Part shown: piece by piece, positions 8,411 through 16,696 of the stretch
Layout: each line of letters opens with the position of its first letter
Position numbering within the stretch: the first letter of the stretch is position 1
Assembly: GCA_009924165.1 (NCBI GenBank)
Contig: RFSD01000002.1
Span: 1 to 39,624, forward strand
Length of the DNA: 39,624 nucleotides
Direction of reading: 5' to 3'
Source of the DNA: Chitinophagia bacterium
GTDB lineage: Bacteria; Bacteroidota; Bacteroidia; Chitinophagales; Chitinophagaceae
The notes under the pieces: generated by a model
Told to the model about the DNA's origin: nothing
Seen by the model: only the letters and a program-made list of their open reading frames with translations
Database searches by the model: none
Made by a program: the position numbers and the translations under genes

Positions 8411-9309
8411 AAATAATTTTGTGTAAAACTAAAAATATTGAACCCCTCACTGATGGTTGCTGCCTCTATATCTTGCTCTAATTTTTTTAGATCTAATTGT
8501 TGCATCTTATGTGCGACAATTAACTGAATTGCTTTTGTGAAAATTATTTTTTTGTAGTTGCCTAAAACATTGTTGGCAATTTGATGCGAAGCAATTGCTT
8601 GAATCAAGTCGTTGATCCCAAGGCCCTGTGAAGCAACGGTAGCAACTACTTTTACCAGGTCTGCTGATACCCCATGCTCCATCATCATTTGTCGTATATG
8701 ATTGGTGAAAGTTTGTGCATCTGGTCGATCACTCTTATTGACTACAAATATATCAGCTACTTCCATTAATCCCGATTTCATCATCTGCACTTCATCCCCT
8801 GCTTCAGGCACTAACACGACGACTGTTGTATCAGCTAAAGAAGCTACTTCTACTTCGGATTGTCCCACACCAACTGTTTCAACTATAATTTGATCAAATC
8901 CGACTGATTGAAGTAAAGTCGTTAGTTCAATCATAGAACTGTTTAAGCCCCCTAAATGACCTCTCGAAGCTAAAGAACGAATGAAAACTTGCGGATGTAA
9001 ATACCAATCCTTCATGCGGATACGATCTCCTAAAATAGCTCCTTTATGAAATGGCGAAGAAGGATCTACCAAAAGGACCGCCACTTTTTTGCCTGCAGCT
9101 ATCCACTCGCCCACTAAGCCTGCAATTAAGGTGCTTTTACCTGCCCCTGGAGGCCCTGTAATACCAATAATCGGAATTGCTTTAGGAACTAAATTAGTTA
9201 AATAGACATCCACCCCTTCCACTTTATTTTCAATTTGTGAAATGGTTTTTGCCAATAATAAAAAATTGCCTTCAGCAACCCCTTTTGCGATATCTGTAAC
9301 AGCAAACAT
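8407..9309 (-). CDS. meaB: MeaB / ArgK family GTPase (methylmalonyl-CoA mutase chaperone)
   Basis: This is a G3E-family P-loop GTPase of 300 residues. Motifs in order are the Walker A GPPGAGKST (about residues 52-60), VDPSSPFHKGAILGDRIRM (Mg-binding and switch region), RGHLGGLN, the Walker B-like ETVGVGQSE, and NKSD for guanine recognition. MeaB proteins gate cobalamin loading and protect methylmalonyl-CoA mutase. The mutase genes are not in this window. The gene abuts the upstream glycosyltransferase stop exactly and overlaps the downstream one by 4 bases, so it sits tightly inside a glycosyltransferase operon. MetH at the left edge is the only other cobalamin-linked function here. Confidence 0.94.
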   Translation of the reverse strand: MFAVTDIAKGVAEGNFLLLAKTISQIENKVEGVDVYLTNLVPKAIPIIGITGPPGAGKSTLIAGLVGEWIAAGKKVAVLLVDPSSPFHKGAILGDRIRMKDWYLHPQVFIRSLASRGHLGGLNSSMIELTTLLQSVGFDQIIVETVGVGQSEVEVASLADTTVVVLVPEAGDEVQMMKSGLMEVADIFVVNKSDRPDAQTFTNHIRQMMMEHGVSADLVKVVATVASQGLGINDLIQAIASHQIANNVLGNYKKIIFTKAIQLIVAHKMQQLDLKKLEQDIEAATISEGFNIFSFTQNYF

Positions 9310-10185
9310 TTATGAACGGATAATTTTATAATTCTTAAAATCAAATGGACGTATACCTGTTAATTTTTCAAAATAATACAACACAAATTTTTTGAAACTG
9401 AGTTTCTTTTTTGATACATCTAAATTAATGACCCAATTTTTTCGTTCTATCCTATCTAACATCACATTAGGATGTGTTCCTGTAAAGCGTTCTAAAGAAT
9501 CAAACTCAGAGAAATCATAAAAATCTGGACTTTGAATAATTTTTTCCATCTGTACATCATCATTCCAAAAAGCAGCACTCTCTTTTTGCTTTTTACGCAT
9601 TTGCTCAGGACTTTTCACCCACCCATAATGATAGATACTTGCATCAATGGCAGCGACTGGTAATTTTTGATGACCAATTCTAAAACCCTGCGCATCTCTA
9701 TAAGCACTAATGGCTTTGTTATTTCTAATGATCCTTATTTCATGCGCATACCATTTTCGACTATCCCCCACATAATCATAAGTGCCATAAAAATGTTTGT
9801 ACTTGAATAATAAGCCTTGTACTGGTAAATCGTCCTTGTATTTTTCACATGCAGCTCGAATGGAAGGATGGTATTTTTCATGCACCACTTCGTCTCCTTG
9901 AATATAAAACGCCCAATCAAAACTAGCATCAATTAATTGAAATGCTTTATTGGTTTCATCGGCTAAAACCACCCCGCCTTTTCTTAAATCTTTATTCCAA
10001 ACAGAGTGATGAATTTTAATTTTAGGATCGCCAATGGATTCAATTAATGAAATGGTCTCATCTGTCGAATCCCCAATTAAAACAATCATTTCGTCCACCA
10101 CGGGTAAAATAGAACGAATGGCTTCCAAGATAGGGAAGTCATTCACCACTGCATTCTTAATAATTGTAAACCCGGCAACCTTCAT
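9310..10185 (-). CDS. Glycosyltransferase family 2-like protein
   Basis: This 291-residue protein begins VAGFTIIKNAVVNDFP and has EMIVLIGDSTDET, a variant of the DDGSxD nucleotide-binding turn, and FYIQGDEVVH with a QGDE motif in place of the usual DxD (about residues 93-102). These features match GT2-like proteins in which the metal site reads xGDE. A basic C-terminal third follows. No signal peptide or membrane helix is visible. It is the first gene of a three-gene minus-strand unit with meaB and a second glycosyltransferase and diverges from coaX. The acceptor is unknown. Confidence 0.8.
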   Translation of the reverse strand: MKVAGFTIIKNAVVNDFPILEAIRSILPVVDEMIVLIGDSTDETISLIESIGDPKIKIHHSVWNKDLRKGGVVLADETNKAFQLIDASFDWAFYIQGDEVVHEKYHPSIRAACEKYKDDLPVQGLLFKYKHFYGTYDYVGDSRKWYAHEIRIIRNNKAISAYRDAQGFRIGHQKLPVAAIDASIYHYGWVKSPEQMRKKQKESAAFWNDDVQMEKIIQSPDFYDFSEFDSLERFTGTHPNVMLDRIERKNWVINLDVSKKKLSFKKFVLYYFEKLTGIRPFDFKNYKIIRS

Positions 10186-10265
10186 ATTCGCTTAATTGTT
10201 CTTCAAATAACCGAAATCTTTTGCAACTTGCCTATTGTTTTGCCTAAAGTTTGCTTGAAAGCAAT

Positions 10266-10273
10266 TAATTTTG
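10266..10273 (+). promoter_or_regulatory. Candidate -7 promoter box (TAATTTTG) for coaX
   Basis: TAATTTTG matches TAnnTTTG, 16 bases before the coaX ATG. A TTTTG at 10238-10242 lies a little farther upstream than the ideal -33 distance. Confidence 0.42.
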
Positions 10274-10289
10274 AAATACGAAAATCATT

Positions 10290-11015
10290 ATGTCTATAAC
10301 AATTTGTTTCGATTTTGGCAACACCCGATTAAAGGCAGCAATTTTTAAAGGCAACCAATTAGAAAAATTGGAGCTTTTAGAAAATGATGGGATTACATCT
10401 GTGCAAAAATTATTAGACCAATACCAGCCAAGTAAGACATTGCTTTCCTCTGTGATTCACCACAATAAAGCAATTGAAAGCTTATTGACCAATTATGGTC
10501 CATTTCATTTATTGGGACCGCAAACCAAATTAAATTTCACAACACCAGTAGGTAAACCAGAAACCATTGGAGCAGATCGCTTAGGACTTGTTGCAGCAGC
10601 TGTGGACTTATATCCAGCAGAACATAGTCTTGTCATTTGTCTTGGCACCTGTATCACCTATAATTTTGTCAATAATCGAGGGCAGTTTTTGGGAGGCAGT
10701 ATCTCTCCGGGGATGCAAATGCGTTTCAAGTCTATGAATGATTTAACAGCACTTTTACCATTAATTGACCCAGCTCCAAGCTTTGGCTTGGTTGGATATG
10801 ATACCAAAACCAACCTGCTTTCCGGAGTCGTTTTAGGGATGTCAGCTGAAATTAATGGTATAATTGATGCCTATGAGGCCAAATACAGCAAATTTAACGC
10901 CCTATTAACCGGTGGAGACCTTAGTTATTTTGTACCTCACTTAAAAAGAAGGATATTTGCCGACCCCAATTTAATATACAAAGGATTATATGCGATTAGT
11001 GAAAAAAATACTTAG
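10290..11015 (+). CDS. coaX: Type III pantothenate kinase
   Basis: CoaX phosphorylates pantothenate in the first step of coenzyme A synthesis and is insensitive to CoA feedback. It has the ASKHA-fold phosphate-binding start CFDFGNTRLKAA, the GADRLG motif (about residues 92-97), the LGTCITYN segment and GGSISPGMQMR, which carry the substrate-binding and catalytic aspartate/threonine positions, and a C-terminal TGGD. Its 241 residues are normal for the family. The last 26 bases overlap the start of the following outer-membrane protein gene. The order coaX, outer-membrane protein, lptC makes this the head of an envelope-related operon. Confidence 0.95.
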   Translation: MSITICFDFGNTRLKAAIFKGNQLEKLELLENDGITSVQKLLDQYQPSKTLLSSVIHHNKAIESLLTNYGPFHLLGPQTKLNFTTPVGKPETIGADRLGLVAAAVDLYPAEHSLVICLGTCITYNFVNNRGQFLGGSISPGMQMRFKSMNDLTALLPLIDPAPSFGLVGYDTKTNLLSGVVLGMSAEINGIIDAYEAKYSKFNALLTGGDLSYFVPHLKRRIFADPNLIYKGLYAISEKNT

Positions 11016-12375
11016 GTTAACCCCATTCATAGGACTTTTCTGTTTTATTGCCCCACTTAAGGCTCAGATCAATTCCCCGTTTTCAAGATTTGGCGTAGGT
11101 AACGAAGTTTACAACAGTCAAAATGCTGCGAACCAAGCTATGGGTGGATTAACTGCCGCATACACGCCCATAATGAATGGGGCTTTTGGGCAAAGCATTA
11201 ATTTTAACAATCCTGCTTCATACGGAGGAATCTACATGACCACATTTGATATTGGCTTGAATTTAACCAATATCAATCTTAAAAGAATAACGCCTGCAGG
11301 AAAAGAGAAATCCACTTATTTGATACCCAACTATATTGCAGTAGGTGTACCTATCAGTAAAGCAAAAAAAATTGGATTTGCATTTGGATTAAGACCACTG
11401 ACGCAAATTAATTATTCGGTAAATGATTTTTTATATGACCCTAAAATCGGGGATTCTGTCTACACAAACTACAAAGGTGAAGGCGGGATCAATCAAGTTT
11501 TTCTTGGAGTTGGTAAAAGTTGGAAGTATTTAAGTATTGGTATGAATACAGGTTATAATTTAGGCAGAAAGAAAATTGATGTAATAAAGGCGCTTTTATT
11601 CAATACTGATTCAACTTATTTTTATCAATCACAATCAAGTACCAACACAAGTTTTGGTGGTGTGTTTTTAAACCTCGGTGCACAAGGAGAATTTCCATTA
11701 TCAAGTTCAACGAATTCAGTTACTAAAGACAAAACAGAATATACAATTAGCTACGGCGGAACATATACACTTGACCAAAGATTAAATGGGAAGCAAGATG
11801 TTTTAAGATCGAATGGTACATTTACATCTACACAAGAAATCCCTGTTGATACTGCACTATTTCAAAAAAATATAAAGGGCATAGTAGAGCTACCAAGTAC
11901 GATCACTGCTGGTATTGCTTTACATAAAAAAATCACCACTGTTAGAGGTAACTATGATCAATGGGTGGTCGGTGTTGAATTGAATCAGTCTAACTGGAAG
12001 GACGGTTATAAATTCTATGGCGTGGCAGATCAAGTTCGAAATGCTACTATGTTTCGCGCAGGAGCTCAATTATGTCCTAATCCATATGCTTTTGAAAGTT
12101 ATTGGTCTACTGTTACGTATCGATTTGGCTTATTCAGTGGCAATGATTATATCAACATCAACAACAACGGATTAAAAGTGAACGGCTTAACAATGGGCTT
12201 GGGCTTACCTATCAGAAAGTACCGTTCCTACGATTACCAATTCACCTTATTGAATCTAGCTTTACAAGTAGGACGAAGAGGAAGTGGTACATCTAATTTC
12301 AAAGAAAATTTTGTTCAATTTACAGTGGGATATAGTTTAAGCGACGTCTGGTTCAATAAACGTAAATATGATTAA
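10990..12375 (+). CDS. Outer-membrane beta-barrel protein, function unknown
   Basis: This 461-residue protein has a Sec signal peptide ending near PLKAQ, followed by INSPFSRFGVGN and NQAMGGLTAAY, an opening seen in Bacteroidota FadL/PorV-like barrel proteins ('SPYSRFGIGD...AMGG'). The rest is alternating amphipathic strands with many Gly, Tyr, Asn and Ser residues, and the C-terminus ends in strands such as FVQFTVGYSLSDVWF. I infer a transmembrane beta-barrel. It starts inside coaX and overlaps lptC by 8 bases, so it is translationally coupled to both neighbours. That linkage hints at a role in envelope assembly, but no specific function is supported. Confidence 0.75.
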   Translation: MRLVKKILRLTPFIGLFCFIAPLKAQINSPFSRFGVGNEVYNSQNAANQAMGGLTAAYTPIMNGAFGQSINFNNPASYGGIYMTTFDIGLNLTNINLKRITPAGKEKSTYLIPNYIAVGVPISKAKKIGFAFGLRPLTQINYSVNDFLYDPKIGDSVYTNYKGEGGINQVFLGVGKSWKYLSIGMNTGYNLGRKKIDVIKALLFNTDSTYFYQSQSSTNTSFGGVFLNLGAQGEFPLSSSTNSVTKDKTEYTISYGGTYTLDQRLNGKQDVLRSNGTFTSTQEIPVDTALFQKNIKGIVELPSTITAGIALHKKITTVRGNYDQWVVGVELNQSNWKDGYKFYGVADQVRNATMFRAGAQLCPNPYAFESYWSTVTYRFGLFSGNDYININNNGLKVNGLTMGLGLPIRKYRSYDYQFTLLNLALQVGRRGSGTSNFKENFVQFTVGYSLSDVWFNKRKYD

Positions 12376-12958
12376 TACAAGCCACCATAAAATATTTAAA
12401 ATAGCAGTTGCTTGTTTGAGTAGCTGCTTTTTTATGGCTGCATGTGAGAATGATGCAGATGCTGTAAAAGCGTTAGGCACAAGAGTTAACGGAATTGATG
12501 TTGGAAAAGATGTTGCTATTTATGTAAGTAATGATGGTAAATTAGGTGCAAAATTATCTGCGCCCTTGATGAATCGTTATTTAGAGGATAGTAGCAAAAT
12601 GATTGAGTTTCCTCAATCCATCCATGTAGACTTTTTCAAAGATAGCAATCAAATTGAGAGTCAGCTTTATGCAAAATATGCAAAATATAAAGAGACAGAA
12701 AATATTGTATACTTAAAAGACGATGTCGTTATTTTCAACACCCTTGGAGATACCTTATGGTGTAAGGAAATCTATTGGGATCAAAACACAGGCAAGTTTT
12801 ATACCGAGCAGGATGTGGTAGTGAAACAACATAGTCCATTGGCCAAAATTTATGGTAAGGGACTAGAAGCCAATCAAAATTTAACAGACATTCGTATCTT
12901 TAAACCACAACCAAATAGCTATGCCATCCTACAAGATAGCAGTAGCTTAAACCCTTAA
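12368..12958 (+). CDS. lptC: LPS export system periplasmic protein LptC (lipoprotein form)
   Basis: This 196-residue protein starts with a hydrophobic signal and lipobox-like FMAAC, so it is probably lipid-anchored. The mature part has the LptC pattern: a segment of the type GKLGAKLSAPLMNRY followed by FPQSIHVDFF, repeated beta strands such as ENIVYLKDDVVIFN, and DTLWCKEIYWDQNTGKFYTEQDVVV. LptC receives lipopolysaccharide from the LptBFG transporter and hands it to LptA. The match is to the Bacteroidota LptC type and fits the coaX / outer-membrane protein / lptC / CNNM gene order. Its start overlaps the preceding gene by 8 bases. Confidence 0.82.
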   Translation: MINTSHHKIFKIAVACLSSCFFMAACENDADAVKALGTRVNGIDVGKDVAIYVSNDGKLGAKLSAPLMNRYLEDSSKMIEFPQSIHVDFFKDSNQIESQLYAKYAKYKETENIVYLKDDVVIFNTLGDTLWCKEIYWDQNTGKFYTEQDVVVKQHSPLAKIYGKGLEANQNLTDIRIFKPQPNSYAILQDSSSLNP

Positions 12959-12968
12959 AATAAAGCAG

Positions 12969-13958
12969 ATGGAATATAGAAATATGGGCAAAACAGGGCT
13001 TCAATTAAGCGCATTAAGTTTTGGAAGCTGGGTGACATTTCATAAGCAAATAGACGACCGCATAGCGGATGAATTAATGGGTATTGCATATGATGCGGGT
13101 GTGAACTTTTTTGACAATGCAGAAGTTTATGCAGCTGGGGAGAGTGAGAAAATGATGGGTCGAATTTTAAGTCAAAAAAAATGGGATAGAACTTCTATCG
13201 TACTTTCTTCAAAAGCTTATTTTGGATGGAGAGGGAAAGCCAATAAGCCTAATCAAACAGGATTAAGTAGAAAGCATTTAACAGAAGCATGTCATGAGGC
13301 ATTACAAAGACTACAAACAGATTACCTAGATTTATATTTTTGTCATCGTCCCGACAAGTCAAGTCCAATCGAAGAAGTGGTTCAGACAATGAACACTTTA
13401 ATACAGCAAGGAAAAATTTTGTATTGGGGTACCAGCGAATGGAGTGGCGTAGAGATCATGGAAGCGCATAGGGTTGCAGAAAAATACAGATTGATTGGCC
13501 CATCTATGGAACAGCCTCAATACAATATGTTTGAGCGCAATAAAATGGAAAACGAATTTGTAGAGATTTTTAAAAATGTGGGGTTGGGCACGACCATTTG
13601 GAGTCCTTTGGCTTCTGGATTATTAACTGGCAAGTACAACGATGGCATACCTGAGGGATCTAGGATGCAAATTGAAGGGTATGAATGGTTAAGAGACAGG
13701 ATGTTGATGCATGATAAAATTGAGAAAGTGAAACAATTGAGTGCATTAGCAAAGGCATTGAAAGTGAGTACGGCATCATTGAGTATTGCATGGTGCATTA
13801 AAAATCCAAATGTATCTACTGCGATATTAGGCGCGACCAATAAAAATCAATTATTAGATAATTTAACTGCATTAGAAACGGCTACTTTATTGACCCCGGA
13901 GATCATGGAACAGATTGAAGGAATCATTGATACTAAACCCATATTACCAGAATGGTAA
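12969..13958 (+). CDS. Aldo/keto reductase (Kv-beta-like / YghZ-like)
   Basis: This is a 329-residue NADPH-dependent aldo/keto reductase with a (beta/alpha)8 fold. The catalytic tetrad is visible: Asp and Tyr in NFFDNAEVYAAGESE, Lys in VLSSKAYFG and His in YFCHRPD. The cofactor-binding end has GATNKNQLLDNL. Residues such as TSEWSGVEIMEA and GLTTIWSPLASGLLTGKYN fit the potassium-channel beta subunit / glyceraldehyde-3-phosphate reductase subgroup. It sits 10 bases after lptC and 28 before the CNNM gene, so it is probably in the same transcript, although its physiological aldehyde or ketone is unknown. Confidence 0.92.
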   Translation: MEYRNMGKTGLQLSALSFGSWVTFHKQIDDRIADELMGIAYDAGVNFFDNAEVYAAGESEKMMGRILSQKKWDRTSIVLSSKAYFGWRGKANKPNQTGLSRKHLTEACHEALQRLQTDYLDLYFCHRPDKSSPIEEVVQTMNTLIQQGKILYWGTSEWSGVEIMEAHRVAEKYRLIGPSMEQPQYNMFERNKMENEFVEIFKNVGLGTTIWSPLASGLLTGKYNDGIPEGSRMQIEGYEWLRDRMLMHDKIEKVKQLSALAKALKVSTASLSIAWCIKNPNVSTAILGATNKNQLLDNLTALETATLLTPEIMEQIEGIIDTKPILPEW

Positions 13959-13986
13959 ACAGGAATTTTTCACTTAAAAACAAACT

Positions 13987-15222
13987 ATGATTTTTGCGAT
14001 TGTTGCATCTGTAATTTTAATTGGTTTTTTCTCTGGCTATGAGATTGGCTTTGTAAGTGCCAATCGCCTTAGTTTGGAATTAAAGAAAAAGCAAGGCAGC
14101 AGGTCAGGTAAAATCATTGCAGGCTTTCTAGAAGCCCCTACACAATTTATTGGTACTTGTTTAATTGGTCTCAATATTTCATTGGTTGTGTTTGGAATTT
14201 TATTTGAAGAACTATTGCATACCCATATCTGGAGTCGATTTGGTTTAGGAGAAGGCGCAATTTTAGTAGGCAATACGATTGTATCCACTTTCGTTATTTT
14301 ATTTATAGGAGAACTTGTGCCAAAAGCGATGTTTAAAGCAAGAGCCGCTTCCTTAATCAATACTTTTGCGCCACTAGCACAATTTTTCCATGTCTTATTT
14401 AAGCCACTCACTGTGTTATTAGTAAATACAGCACAATGGGTTTTAAGTAATTTATTTCAAGTTAAAATGGTGTATAAAAAAGAAGCGTTTACAAAAGTAG
14501 ACCTAGCCCATTTTATCCAACAAACCAATACGCATCAAGAACAACAAGAATTAAATACAGACTTATTTGAAAATGCTTTGAGCTTGCCTGACATCAAAGT
14601 GCGTAAATGTTTGGTGCCAAGAACAGAAATCGTTGGGGTAGAAATTCAAACGCCATTAGAAGAAGTAAAGACTGTATTCATTGAAACTAAATTAAGCAAA
14701 CTCATTGTTTACAATGATACCCTCGACAATATTGTTGGTTATATCCATCAGTTGGACTTATTTAAAAAGCCAAAAGATATTCAAGCCATTATTCACCCCA
14801 TCTTGTTGGTAACAGAGAGTATGAATGCTGCAGATTTAATTAATTTATTCTCTAAGAAAAGAAAAAGTATTGCATGGGTAGTGGATGAATTTGGTGGAAC
14901 GGCAGGTATTGTTACCATGGAAGATGTATTGGAAGAAATCTTTGGAGAAATCAATGACGAATATGATGAACAAGAGTTTTTAGAAAAGAAGCTTTCTGCC
15001 AATGAATACCTTTTTAGTGGTAGATTAGAATTGGACTATTTATATGAAAAATATGGTATAGACTTTGCAGTCGACAGTGCAGAGACTTTGAGTGGCTACC
15101 TCATCCATAAACATGAAGCAATTCCTAAAGTGCGTGAAGTGATCCATTTAAGCCATTTTGATGCAGAAATACTTTTAGTAAGTGATACCAGAATTGAGAA
15201 AGTAAAGCTTACCATCCACTAG
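13987..15222 (+). CDS. CNNM/CorC-type transporter-like protein (DUF21-CBS-CorC_HlyC)
   Basis: This 411-residue membrane protein has an N-terminal DUF21 (CNNM) domain with about three to four transmembrane helices (residues 1-150, including GYEIGFVSANR and FIGELVPKAMFKA). It is followed by a CBS pair (about residues 195-320, with VRKCLVPRTEIVGV and AWVVDEFGGTAGIVTMEDVLEEIFGEI) and a C-terminal CorC_HlyC domain (LFSGRLELDYLYEKYG). The family was formerly called hemolysin TlyC. Studied members move or regulate Mg2+ across the inner membrane. GldE is a Bacteroidota relative, so gliding-related use cannot be excluded. Confidence 0.9.
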   Translation: MIFAIVASVILIGFFSGYEIGFVSANRLSLELKKKQGSRSGKIIAGFLEAPTQFIGTCLIGLNISLVVFGILFEELLHTHIWSRFGLGEGAILVGNTIVSTFVILFIGELVPKAMFKARAASLINTFAPLAQFFHVLFKPLTVLLVNTAQWVLSNLFQVKMVYKKEAFTKVDLAHFIQQTNTHQEQQELNTDLFENALSLPDIKVRKCLVPRTEIVGVEIQTPLEEVKTVFIETKLSKLIVYNDTLDNIVGYIHQLDLFKKPKDIQAIIHPILLVTESMNAADLINLFSKKRKSIAWVVDEFGGTAGIVTMEDVLEEIFGEINDEYDEQEFLEKKLSANEYLFSGRLELDYLYEKYGIDFAVDSAETLSGYLIHKHEAIPKVREVIHLSHFDAEILLVSDTRIEKVKLTIH

Positions 15223-15288
15223 TACTATTTTTAGTATTTGAGCCCTCATTTTGCCCCATAAGCCTTAACTTTAGGGCTCATTCTTTTT
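15223..15288 (+). terminator. Tandem hairpins between the CNNM gene and tatC
   Basis: Two hairpins follow the CNNM stop codon at once. TACTA-TTTT-TAGTA spans 15223-15236. A longer stem pairs TGAGCCCT (15239-15246) with AGGGCTCA (15273-15280) and is followed by TTCTTTTT. The second resembles an intrinsic terminator with an unusually large loop. Its T-run ends only a few bases before the tatC start, so it could instead attenuate tatC expression. Confidence 0.6.
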
Positions 15289-15293
15289 AATCC

Positions 15294-16145
15294 ATGGCAC
15301 TATTTAATCGTTTAAATCCAAAAGATGGTTCCGAGATGTCTTTTATTGATCATCTCGAAGTATTAAGAGGTACCATCGTACGATCTGCAGCAGCCATTTT
15401 AGTGATGGCATTGGTGATATTTATAAAGCGTGACTGGATCATGGATAATGTAATCACAGGACCAATCCAACCAGATTTTATTACCTATCGTTTATTTTGC
15501 GAGTTCAGTCATTGGGCACATTTAGGAGATGCGTTGTGTATGCCTGCTGTAAAAGTGACCATGCAAAGCACCACATTTGGAGGACAGTTTTTGAGTAGCA
15601 TTAGCATGGCGATTGTGGGTGGAATCATCACCGCTTTCCCTTTTATTTTTTATCAATTTTGGTCCTTTATCAAACCCGCTTTAAAAGAGAATGAATTGAG
15701 AAATACTAGATTCATGATTTTTTGGGTGTCCTTCTTTTTCTTTTTAGGTGCCGCTTTTGGATTTTTCATACTTGGTCCATTCACTTTTAATTTCTTAGCA
15801 AGTTTCCAATTAGGCACAAAGAATGTTATCACTACTATGCCTACTTTTGCAGACTATTTAGATAATTTAACCAATTTGATATTGGGTTGTGGTATTGCTT
15901 TTGAATTACCTGTATTGACTTTTTTATTGACAAAAATCGGCATGGTCACTCCTAAATTCTTGAGTGGCGCACGTAAATATGCAGCAGTAGTGATTTTGAT
16001 TGTCGCTGCATTCATTACACCAAGTCCAGATTGGTATAGTCAGTTATTGGTTTTTATCCCTCTATACTCCTTATTTGAATTAAGTATAGTTGTATCAAGA
16101 TGGGCTTATAAATCTGTGCAGAAGGCAGAAGCTGAATGGGAATAA
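15294..16145 (+). CDS. tatC: Sec-independent protein translocase TatC
   Basis: TatC is the multispanning receptor of the twin-arginine translocase, which exports folded proteins. The N-terminal MSFIDHLEVLRG matches the family's conserved cytoplasmic motif, and about six hydrophobic segments follow. The conserved FPFIFYQFWSFIKPAL (about residues 118-133) and FELPVLTF (about residues 202-209) are present, as is the late TPSPDWYSQ. Its 283 residues are slightly long owing to an extended first periplasmic loop. No tatA gene is adjacent. The window also encodes several proteins with twin-arginine signals (29.6-36.2 kb), which would be its clients. Confidence 0.95.
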   Translation: MALFNRLNPKDGSEMSFIDHLEVLRGTIVRSAAAILVMALVIFIKRDWIMDNVITGPIQPDFITYRLFCEFSHWAHLGDALCMPAVKVTMQSTTFGGQFLSSISMAIVGGIITAFPFIFYQFWSFIKPALKENELRNTRFMIFWVSFFFFLGAAFGFFILGPFTFNFLASFQLGTKNVITTMPTFADYLDNLTNLILGCGIAFELPVLTFLLTKIGMVTPKFLSGARKYAAVVILIVAAFITPSPDWYSQLLVFIPLYSLFELSIVVSRWAYKSVQKAEAEWE

Positions 16146-16177
16146 ATTAATATAGCAACAATTTAAAATCGATTCTT

Positions 16178-16630
16178 ATGGAATATATTTTTGATCCTTC
16201 AAAACCAATCGCATTGGGCGCAGACCATGCTGGCGTAGCTTACAAACAAGAAGTAAAAGAGTGGCTCGAAAAAAAAGGCTATCAAGTCAAAGATTTTGGC
16301 ACCTATTCTACCGACTCTGTGGATTATCCAGATTTTGCACATCCCACTGCGTTAAGTGTGGCATCTGGAGAAGCAGCATTTGGTATTTTATTTTGTGGTT
16401 CTGCAAATGGTGTTGCCATTACAGCCAATAAGCACGCAGCTGTTAGAGCAGGTTTATGCTGGTTACCCGAGATTGCTGAATTAACACGACTACACAATGA
16501 CGCCAATATAATCTGTGTGCCTGCAAGATTTGTGAGTATTGAATCTGCTATTGAAATGATCAACGTATTTATGACAACGGCATTTGAAGGGGGAAGGCAT
16601 CAAGGAAGAGTCAATAAGATCAGTTGTTAA
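16178..16630 (+). CDS. rpiB: Ribose 5-phosphate isomerase B
   Basis: RpiB interconverts ribose 5-phosphate and ribulose 5-phosphate in the pentose phosphate pathway. The 150-residue protein has the LacA/RpiB hallmarks: ALGADHAGVAYKQ (phosphate and ring-opening region), DYPDFAH, and ILFCGSANGVAITANK, where the cysteine is the proton-transfer residue and the G-rich loop stabilises the enediolate. These are followed by AVRAGLCW and CVPARFVS. Length is standard. It lies 32 bases downstream of tatC on the same strand. Confidence 0.95.
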   Translation: MEYIFDPSKPIALGADHAGVAYKQEVKEWLEKKGYQVKDFGTYSTDSVDYPDFAHPTALSVASGEAAFGILFCGSANGVAITANKHAAVRAGLCWLPEIAELTRLHNDANIICVPARFVSIESAIEMINVFMTTAFEGGRHQGRVNKISC

Positions 16631-16696
16631 ACCAACAAGATCTTCAAAAAATCATTACATTTATAATCAACTATGCTCATTTTAAAATTAATCAAC

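Noticed and set aside
14037-14411. 124-residue minus-strand ORF
   Set aside because: It is antisense to the DUF21 membrane domain of the CNNM protein and shows no independent coding features.
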